Positions 1-5,432 of a stretch of 5,432 nt of DNA are shown piece after piece. A program made the position numbers and the translations under genes. The stretch covers positions 1 to 5,432 of the forward strand of contig CALAHA010000111.1 in the NCBI GenBank assembly GCA_937891565.1. The letters are read 5' to 3'. The first letter of the stretch is position 1. Each line of letters starts with the position of its first letter. The DNA is from an uncultured Ilumatobacter sp. (lineage in GTDB: Bacteria > Actinomycetota > Acidimicrobiia > Acidimicrobiales > Ilumatobacteraceae). Under the pieces are notes generated by a model that worked only from the letters and a program-made list of their open reading frames with translations, ran no database searches and had not been told where the DNA came from.

Positions 1-836
1 AGGTGCCGCTCGCTCAAGATGAGTACCTGCTTCGGTCGGTCAACGTTGACGGAACCGTCAACCTGCTCGAGGCCAGCGCAGCGAGCGGCGTCCGTAAAGT
101 CGTGCACACCTCGTCGAGCGCCGTGTTCGGTGTCCCTAGGACCAACCCCGTGCTGCCAACTACGGTGCCGTCGCCGATGGAGGCCTATGGCGACGCCAAG
201 CTCGCTGCCGAGTGGGCCTGCCTCGACGCAGCTCGACAGGGCCTCGATGTATCGATCGTCCGGCCCCGCACCATTCTCGGCCACGGTCGCCTCGGAATTT
301 TCGGCATCCTCTTCGACTGGATCGCCGACGGGCACGATCCGATCGTCTTGGGCGACGGCTCCAACCGCTACCAGTTTGTCCACAGCGATGATCTTGCCGA
401 CGTTTGTCTGCTCGCAGCCGAGGCTGAATCCCCCGGGGTGTTCAATGTCGGCACCGATCGGTTCGGCACCATGCGCGAAACCCTCGAAAACTTGTGCGCT
501 CACGCTGGCACCGGCTCACAGGTCCGTTCGCTCCCCGCCGGCCCGGCCAGCCTCGCCATGTCGCTGACCGCAAAGCTGGGGCTTGCTCCGTTCGCTCCGT
601 ATCACTGGATGATGTATTCAAAGTCGATGTGGTTCGACCTGGAACATCTCGAAACGCAGCTCGGGTGGAAGCCGCAGTGGTCGGCGGATGACATGTTTGC
701 CCAGAGTTACGACTGGTTCCTCGAGCACCGTGCGGCCACGAGTGATGCCAATGCCTCGCATCATCGACGTACCTCGAAGCAAGGCGTGCTGGGGCTCGTG
801 AAACGCATGTCGAGCGTGCTCCCAGCGGCGCGGTGA
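1..836 (+). CDS. NAD(P)-dependent epimerase/dehydratase, extended SDR family (5' partial)
   Basis: Cytoplasmic sugar-nucleotide epimerase or dehydratase of the extended short-chain dehydrogenase family; substrate not identifiable. The frame is open to the left edge (first whole codon at base 3), so the GTG there is probably internal. The glycine-rich GxxGxxG nucleotide-binding motif is absent, so roughly the first 70-90 residues lie upstream. Counting from base 3, visible family marks are NVDGTVNLLEA (14-24), the serine of the catalytic triad in TSSSAVFG (36-43), the YxxxK pair Y62/K66 in AYGDAK, RPRTILG (87-93), GDGSNRYQFVHSDDLAD (117-133, typical of the substrate-binding half), FNVG (147-150) and a late LGWKPQWS (220-227) common near the end of sugar epimerases. 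A basic tail of about 35 residues follows the fold. The stop lies 19 bases before the AftD-like gene on the same strand, fitting nucleotide-sugar supply for envelope glycans. A 3-beta-HSD-like or other SDR role cannot be excluded. Confidence 0.9.
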   Translation, partial: VPLAQDEYLLRSVNVDGTVNLLEASAASGVRKVVHTSSSAVFGVPRTNPVLPTTVPSPMEAYGDAKLAAEWACLDAARQGLDVSIVRPRTILGHGRLGIFGILFDWIADGHDPIVLGDGSNRYQFVHSDDLADVCLLAAEAESPGVFNVGTDRFGTMRETLENLCAHAGTGSQVRSLPAGPASLAMSLTAKLGLAPFAPYHWMMYSKSMWFDLEHLETQLGWKPQWSADDMFAQSYDWFLEHRAATSDANASHHRRTSKQGVLGLVKRMSSVLPAAR

Positions 837-855
837 CATCCATGAGCCCGGCGAA
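837..855 (+). other. Short intergenic junction, no promoter or terminator seen
   Basis: Only 19 bases separate the epimerase stop (TGA 834-836) from the AftD-like ATG at 856. There is no purine-rich Shine-Dalgarno core at normal spacing, no hairpin and no recognisable -10/-35 pair, so read-through transcription from upstream is the likely arrangement. The junction also holds an ATG at 842 that opens a five-codon frame ending at TGA 857-859, overlapping the downstream ATG in an ATGA arrangement. Whether that is used for translational coupling is unknown. Confidence 0.55.
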
Positions 856-3800
856 ATGACACGGCTTGCCGAGCTGCTTCGCCAGCGGTCGACAGCGGTG
901 TCGGTTGCGGTGCTGGCCTGCTTGGCCTACATACCTGCGCTGACGTCTGCGCCGGGTCGGATGCCGACCGACTCAAAGCTGTACGTCTACCTGAACCCGG
1001 GTCGCTTCATTGTCGATACGACGACGTCGTTCGATCCACGCCAATTCGCCGGCTGGGTACCGCATCAGCACATCGCCTATCTGTGGCCGACTGCTCCCTG
1101 GTTCTGGGTGTTCGAGCAACTCGGAGTGCCCGACTGGATTGCCCACCGACTCTGGATTGGCACGCTCTTGGTGGTCGGTGGGCTTGGCGTGCGGTGGGTC
1201 AGCCGAGTGCTCGGCCTGGCGCCTCTCGCCGCACTCGTTGCAGCGCTCGTCTACCAGCTCTCGCCGTATGTGCTGCCGTATATCTCTCGGACGTCGGTCC
1301 TGCTGCTCCCATGGGCTGGCCTCGGGTGGATCGTTGGCCTCACCGTCTTGGCAGCCCAGCGCGGCCGATGGCGCTTCCCGGCAGCAATCGCTCTCGTCGT
1401 CCTGACGGTCGGTGCCGTCAACGCCACTGCCCTGGCAATGATCATTCCTGCGCCCACGCTGTGGCTCGCCCACGCCGTTTGGAACCGGTCGATTACCTGG
1501 CGCCGAGCGCTCGCAACTGCTGGGAAGGTCGCTGTGCTGTCGACCGCCGTGTCGCTGTGGTGGATGGCGATGTTGATCATCCAGGGTCGCCGCGGCGGCG
1601 ACGTGCTGGCCTATTCCGAATCACTCGAATCGGTGTCGTTCACCTCTACGTCGACCGAGGTACTGCGCGGGCTCGGCTATTGGCTGTTCTACGTGCGCGA
1701 CTCTTTTGCCGCAGCCACCACCGCTTCACTCGACCATCTGCTCTCCATCCCTGTCGTCATTGCTGGCTTCGGCCTCGTGCTGCTGTGCCTGCTGGGCATT
1801 GCGGTCAGTGAATGGGAGCATCGACGGTTCGCTGCGCTGCTCGTCGGGGCTGGCCTTGTATTGGCGGTTGGCGTCCACCCGATCGACGACACATCGCCGC
1901 TGATGTCGGTGTTGCTCGGCGACCGCGAAAGCGGCTTGGCCTTGGCGTTGCGCAGCAGCACTCGCGCTGTTCCGGTGCTCATGCTCGGCATGGCATTAGG
2001 TGCAGCGTCGCTGGTCGCCGCCGCTCGAACGATGCAGTTCCGGCGCGGGCCGGTCGGGTTCGGCGGGGTGCGCTCATCGGTCGCGATCGCCTCGGTCATT
2101 GGCCTCCTCGCCGTCGTCAACCTGCCGGCACTGCGCAACGGTGGTTTCGTCGATCCAGCACTCGAACGCGACGAGCAGCCACCCGCTGCGTGGCTCGATG
2201 CTTCGGCGGCGCTCGACGCGCTCCCCAACGGCTACCGAGTACTCCAGATTCCCGGTACCGAGTTCGGTGCGTACCAGTGGGGCTACACGGTCGATCAGCC
2301 ACTTCCGGCGCTCACTGAACGCCCGCTTTTGACGCGTGACCTTCTCCCGCTCGGCAGCCCAGCCGCAATGGACCTCGTCTTTGCACTCGACGACCGCGTG
2401 CAAGACGGAACACTCGATCCCGCCGCCGTCGCGCCGATCGCCCGGCTGCTCGGCGTCGACACGATCTGGCTGGCGAACGATGTGCAGTTCGATCGATTCC
2501 GCCTGGCTCGGCCCGAGCTAGTTGCCGACGTACTCGCCCACGGTGATGTCAAGGGCCTCGGCGAACCGACGTCGTTCGGCGAACCGACAGTGATGTTGCC
2601 CCGGGTGCCATACATCGACGAGCAGTTGCTCGGCGACTCTCGAATAGGCACGGCCCTTGCGCCGGTCCAGTTGCTGCCTGTCAGCGAATCAGTCCCGACC
2701 GTCCGAGTCAAAGATGAGATTGTGGTGGTGTCGGGCAGCGGCGATGGCCTGGTCGATGCGGCTGGCGCCGGCCTGATCGATGGCGCCGAACTGATTCGGT
2801 ACAGCGCATCACTCGACTCGGCCGAGATGGCCAAGGAACTCGGTAAGGGCGCGTCCCTGATTGTCACCGACTCCAATCGTGACCGTGCACATCATTGGCG
2901 GAGCTCCCAAGACGTTCACGGCGCCACCGAGTCGGGCGGCCCCGGGGTCGACGTGCTGCGCTTCGAGGCGGCTGACCAACGGCTCCCCGTCTTTGCCTCG
3001 GCCGAGGCCGCAACGCAGACCGTCGCGATCCAAGATGGACCGGTCCGCGCAACTGCCAGCGCCTATGGCGAGCCGTTTGCATATCTTCCTGAGCACCGGC
3101 CGGCCATGGCGATCGACGGCGACCTCACCACGAGCTGGGTTGTTGCCGACCGTTCACCCGCGATTGGAGAATTCATCCGGCTCGACGTGTCTTCCGACTT
3201 CGACCACATCACCCTTCGCCAGCCAGATTCGGCGCCCGGCACAAGAGTGATCACCGACATCCGCATCGATGGTCTCGGTGACCCGATCAACGTTGCGCTC
3301 GATGAACGTTCGCTGACAGGCACGGGGCAACGCATCGAGGTCGGTGGTGCCGCCGGTTCCACCGTTGACATTACGATGACCGGCACAAGTGCCCCCCAGC
3401 CACCTATTGCTGGCGCCATCGGTGCTGTCGGGTTTGCCGAAATCGAACTGGGCCTCGCTTCTACAGTCGAAGTGATTCGAGTCCCGACCGATGCGACCCA
3501 CGCACGTTCCGACAACCCGACGTCGTATGTCTTCTCGCGGCTTCGTGCCGACGCACAAGATCGATTCCGGAGCGATCCGGAGCCGACGCTCAATCGTCAG
3601 TTCGACGTGGCTGCCAACATGACATCGAACATTTCGGTGAATTTACGGGTGACGCCGAACGCGTCCGGCAAGCTGCTTTCGGAACTGTTCGACGAGCGGG
3701 GGCAGGCTTCTGATCACCTTGCGGGCACCCTGACGGCTCGTGGCTACGCTGCTGCCGACGGCGATCCGGCAACTGCCTGGATCACTCCGTTTGACGATGT

Positions 3801-5088
3801 CGTCGGCCAATCGCTGACCGATCTTGGCAGCGGTTCGTCAAGCACTCTCCGCCTCACGCAATTGGTGGGCGATTTCTCCCCCGTCACCTCCCTTCGGATC
3901 ACCGACGGCGATGGCTACTTTGACGTTGGTATTGCTGGGCCTGACGTGACCATCGAGTTGCCACGACCGGTCGACGTGGCGCAAGCGCGCGTGATGATCC
4001 TCGAGATCGACGCGCGGCGAACCATCGACCGCCGGTTCGGTGAACCCGTCACGCTGCCGGCAGCGATCAGTTCGATCGACTTTGTCGGCAGCACAATCGA
4101 TCGATCGTCGACATTCGTAGCGAATGATGACTGCCGCGACGATCTTCTCCAACTCGATGGAAAAGCCTTGGGTGTTTCGGTTTCGCTCGACGACGATGCA
4201 GCGCTGTCAGGCGACTACATCACCGTCGATGTCTGCGACGGCCCGTTCGATCTTGTTCCGGGAACGCATCGCCTTTCGACAGCAGCAGGCCATATCACTG
4301 GAATCGACATCGACCGTGTTGTCCTGCAACCGGGCGAACGCGCAGCCAGCGCTACGTCAGCAATCGACCCGACCCAAACGGTGCTGGTCGAAGGTGGTCG
4401 CCACAATCGCATCATCGCCGTTCCGCCATGCCCGACAGGGTGCTGGGTGGTACTCGGTGAGGGATTCAACGACGGTTGGACGGCACGAACCGCCAGCGGC
4501 ACGCTGCCTGGGCCAGAACTCGTCGACGGCAATGCAAACGGGTGGTGGATCACCCCGACCGATGCGGCCACGACCGTCGAAATCCAATGGACGCCACAGC
4601 GCACCCTCTCGATTGCGCTTGTCGCCTCGTTGCTCTCTGCGCTCGCCGCAATTGCAATTGTTGTGCTTGACCGTCGACGGTCAAGCGATGTGGAGCTGAC
4701 AGCAATCGCACCCGAGCTTGCGACGTGGAACCCTGACGCCCGACGATCGATCGGCCTCATCGGAGCCATCGCCGCAATCACCGCCGCACTCGTCGCCGGG
4801 TGGGTGTGGGCAGTTCCCGCCGTCGCCGTCACCGTCGTTGCCGTTGTTGCGCGTCGTGTTCGAGTCTTGGCAATCGCCGGCTGGTTGATCGTGGCGGGGG
4901 TGTCGTCGACCGTCATTTTCGTCGTGGGCGTCGAACGTCCCTTCCCGAACGCCGGCTGGCCCATTCGCTTCGAGTGGCTCCACGGCTGGACCCTGCTGGG
5001 CATCATGCTCCTGATGTGCTCGGCGTTGACCAACCGGCGAGAAGCCGCAACCGAAGCCAGCTGTGAGGCGACGTCTGGCGATGAGTGA
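856..5088 (+). CDS. aftD: AftD-like alpha-(1->3)-arabinofuranosyltransferase (DUF3367 family), GT-C membrane glycosyltransferase
   Basis: Predicted polytopic glycosyltransferase that, by family, moves D-arabinofuranose from decaprenyl-phosphate-arabinose to a cell-wall arabinan outside the membrane. The 1410 residues match the roughly 1400 of mycobacterial AftD. Hydrophobic segments: about 13-31, 100-118, 121-140, 147-167, 173-198, 222-242, 295-316, 325-341, 370-389 and 407-424, then a C-terminal bundle (1251-1271, 1298-1333, 1337-1357, 1378-1391). The first external loop has PTDSKLYVYLNPGRF (37-51), where D39 sits like the GT-C catalytic Asp. RVLQIPGTEFGAYQWGYTVD (461-480) and TRDLLPLGSPAAMDL (493-507) look like family blocks. 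The region 425-1250 is extracytoplasmic, with discoidin/CBM-like signatures at 750-761 (AIDGDLTTSW) and 965-975 (AADGDPATAW), and four cysteines (1093, 1127, 1192, 1196). ATG 856 is the first start after the in-frame stop at 799-801 and directly precedes transmembrane segment 1; its ribosome site is weak. The symbol is by family resemblance; donor and acceptor are unproven in this lineage. Confidence 0.9.
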   Translation: MTRLAELLRQRSTAVSVAVLACLAYIPALTSAPGRMPTDSKLYVYLNPGRFIVDTTTSFDPRQFAGWVPHQHIAYLWPTAPWFWVFEQLGVPDWIAHRLWIGTLLVVGGLGVRWVSRVLGLAPLAALVAALVYQLSPYVLPYISRTSVLLLPWAGLGWIVGLTVLAAQRGRWRFPAAIALVVLTVGAVNATALAMIIPAPTLWLAHAVWNRSITWRRALATAGKVAVLSTAVSLWWMAMLIIQGRRGGDVLAYSESLESVSFTSTSTEVLRGLGYWLFYVRDSFAAATTASLDHLLSIPVVIAGFGLVLLCLLGIAVSEWEHRRFAALLVGAGLVLAVGVHPIDDTSPLMSVLLGDRESGLALALRSSTRAVPVLMLGMALGAASLVAAARTMQFRRGPVGFGGVRSSVAIASVIGLLAVVNLPALRNGGFVDPALERDEQPPAAWLDASAALDALPNGYRVLQIPGTEFGAYQWGYTVDQPLPALTERPLLTRDLLPLGSPAAMDLVFALDDRVQDGTLDPAAVAPIARLLGVDTIWLANDVQFDRFRLARPELVADVLAHGDVKGLGEPTSFGEPTVMLPRVPYIDEQLLGDSRIGTALAPVQLLPVSESVPTVRVKDEIVVVSGSGDGLVDAAGAGLIDGAELIRYSASLDSAEMAKELGKGASLIVTDSNRDRAHHWRSSQDVHGATESGGPGVDVLRFEAADQRLPVFASAEAATQTVAIQDGPVRATASAYGEPFAYLPEHRPAMAIDGDLTTSWVVADRSPAIGEFIRLDVSSDFDHITLRQPDSAPGTRVITDIRIDGLGDPINVALDERSLTGTGQRIEVGGAAGSTVDITMTGTSAPQPPIAGAIGAVGFAEIELGLASTVEVIRVPTDATHARSDNPTSYVFSRLRADAQDRFRSDPEPTLNRQFDVAANMTSNISVNLRVTPNASGKLLSELFDERGQASDHLAGTLTARGYAAADGDPATAWITPFDDVVGQSLTDLGSGSSSTLRLTQLVGDFSPVTSLRITDGDGYFDVGIAGPDVTIELPRPVDVAQARVMILEIDARRTIDRRFGEPVTLPAAISSIDFVGSTIDRSSTFVANDDCRDDLLQLDGKALGVSVSLDDDAALSGDYITVDVCDGPFDLVPGTHRLSTAAGHITGIDIDRVVLQPGERAASATSAIDPTQTVLVEGGRHNRIIAVPPCPTGCWVVLGEGFNDGWTARTASGTLPGPELVDGNANGWWITPTDAATTVEIQWTPQRTLSIALVASLLSALAAIAIVVLDRRRSSDVELTAIAPELATWNPDARRSIGLIGAIAAITAALVAGWVWAVPAVAVTVVAVVARRVRVLAIAGWLIVAGVSSTVIFVVGVERPFPNAGWPIRFEWLHGWTLLGIMLLMCSALTNRREAATEASCEATSGDE
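4665..4686. repeat. Perfect 22-base palindrome inside the AftD-like gene
   Basis: The half-site GCTTGACCGTC (4665-4675) is followed immediately by its exact reverse complement (4676-4686), with no loop and no mismatch; symmetry breaks at 4664/4687. It encodes part of LDRRRSS (about residues 1271-1277), the basic cytoplasmic-side stretch just after the first C-terminal transmembrane helix. A 12-base palindrome made of two CAATTG units lies just upstream at 4649-4660. With no spacer it resembles a dyad operator more than a transcription terminator. It may also be a coincidence of Arg-codon choice. Function unknown. Confidence 0.6.
5065..5068 (+). promoter_or_regulatory. Possible weak ribosome binding site for the acyltransferase gene
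   Basis: GAGG lies 12 bases before the ATG at 5081, inside the 3' end of the AftD-like gene. The spacing is longer than the usual 5-10 bases, so initiation may rely mainly on coupling to AftD translation, which terminates 8 bases into the acyltransferase gene. Confidence 0.3.
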
Positions 5089-5432
5089 CCGTCGTTATCA
5101 CCCAGCGCTTGACGGCCTCCGGGCGGTTGCCGTCATCGGCGTCGTGCTGTTTCATGCCGGTGCAACATCGGGCTTGGCCAACCTTGCACCAGGCGGATTC
5201 ATTGGCGTTTCGGTGTTCTTCACGCTGTCGGGCTACCTGGTGACTACCGTGCTGCTGCGCGAGATCACTGATTCAGGCGGTCTCGACGTCCGTCGGTTTT
5301 GGGCACGACGCATCAGGCGACTGGCGCCGGCGTCACTCACGGTTGTGGTCGGCGCAGTCGTTCTCGCTCCCCTGTTCTGGACTGGCTTCCGCTGGGTCGA
5401 TGCCGCTGCCGGAGCATTCGGCTACACGAACT
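5081..5432 (+). CDS. Acyltransferase 3 family membrane O-acyltransferase, OafA/YrhL type (3' partial)
   Basis: N-terminal 117 codons of an integral membrane acyltransferase that, by family, transfers acyl groups (often acetyl) across the membrane to cell-surface glycans or lipids. The protein begins MSDRRYHPALDGLRAVAV, the classic family opening. R14 and H25 form the R-x10-H motif thought to carry the essential histidine. GGFIGVSVFFTLSGYLVT (38-55) is the second signature, and RRFWARRIRRLAP (71-83) is the basic cytoplasmic loop before the third helix. Hydrophobic segments are about 13-28, 38-58 and 83-101. The frame runs off the right edge without a stop; full-length members are usually 350-700 residues, so most of the gene is missing. 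Its ATGAGTGA start contains the AftD-like stop (8-base overlap), implying co-transcription and translational coupling. A C-terminal SGNH hydrolase-like domain, found in some relatives, cannot be judged. The acceptor is unknown; an envelope glycan built with the AftD-like enzyme is a reasonable inference. Confidence 0.92.
   Translation, partial: MSDRRYHPALDGLRAVAVIGVVLFHAGATSGLANLAPGGFIGVSVFFTLSGYLVTTVLLREITDSGGLDVRRFWARRIRRLAPASLTVVVGAVVLAPLFWTGFRWVDAAAGAFGYTN

Noticed and set aside
3..5. GTG at the left edge as the true start of the epimerase
   Set aside because: The encoded protein lacks the SDR nucleotide-binding N-terminus and begins just before the mid-fold NVDGT motif, so the gene almost certainly begins upstream.
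45..62. Inverted repeat GTTGACGG / CCGTCAAC with a 2-base spacer
   Set aside because: Falls exactly on the conserved NVDGTVN codons of the SDR fold; 8-base arms are expected by chance at this window size.
2560..2588. Short direct repeat GGCGAACCGAC with an 18-base period, encoding GEPT twice
   Set aside because: Only two copies, in frame, in a loop-like part of the ectodomain; most simply a local protein repeat.
1996..3645. Two TTA leucine codons (1996-1998 and 3643-3645) as possible bldA-type regulation
   Set aside because: TTA control is a Streptomyces-type feature; nothing else suggests that genus and TTA is only mildly rare at this base composition.
4096..4107. Tandem CGAT units giving overlapping 10-base palindromes
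   Set aside because: Encodes ordinary Ile-Asp-Arg codons; GATC/CGAT words are common throughout the window.
4215..5033. Long antisense open frame (272 codons) opposite the 3' part of the AftD-like gene, and similar antisense frames at 1689-2228, 2295-2876 and 3063-3593
   Set aside because: Compositions rich in Ser, Arg, Thr and Pro with no recognisable motif; these are the usual by-products of GC-rich codon bias opposite a well-supported gene.

Overview
The window is a GC-rich, densely coding stretch with three co-directional genes on the + strand. The first and last are cut by the window edges. There are no RNA genes, insertion sequences, CRISPR arrays or long intergenic regions. The codon style (strong G/C third-position bias, many GTC, CTC, GCC and GAC codons) and an AftD-type arabinofuranosyltransferase point to an actinobacterium. 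My best guess is a non-mycobacterial, high-GC lineage such as the Acidimicrobiia/Ilumatobacter group; this is an impression from sequence style, not a measured placement.

Layout: (1) 1-836, the C-terminal three quarters or so of an extended-SDR NAD(P)-dependent sugar-nucleotide epimerase/dehydratase whose Rossmann nucleotide-binding N-terminus lies upstream of the window. (2) 856-5088, a complete 1410-residue polytopic membrane protein of the AftD family (alpha-(1->3)-arabinofuranosyltransferase, DUF3367). It has an N-terminal GT-C membrane domain, a very large extracytoplasmic part with two discoidin/CBM-like signatures, and a C-terminal membrane bundle. (3) 5081-5432, the first 117 codons of an OafA/YrhL-type membrane O-acyltransferase (acyltransferase 3 family), whose start overlaps the AftD stop by 8 bases.

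The 19-base gap between genes 1 and 2 and the 8-base overlap between genes 2 and 3 suggest one transcription unit. A consistent reading is a cell-envelope polysaccharide locus: the SDR makes or interconverts a nucleotide sugar in the cytoplasm, the AftD-like enzyme adds a sugar (by family, arabinofuranose from a polyprenyl-phosphate donor) to a glycan outside the membrane, and the acyltransferase decorates a glycan or lipid with acyl groups. The pathway link is inference from adjacency. The individual family calls are well supported. One non-coding-type signal stands out: a perfect 22-base palindrome inside the AftD-like gene at 4665-4686. I did not find a wholly new system here.
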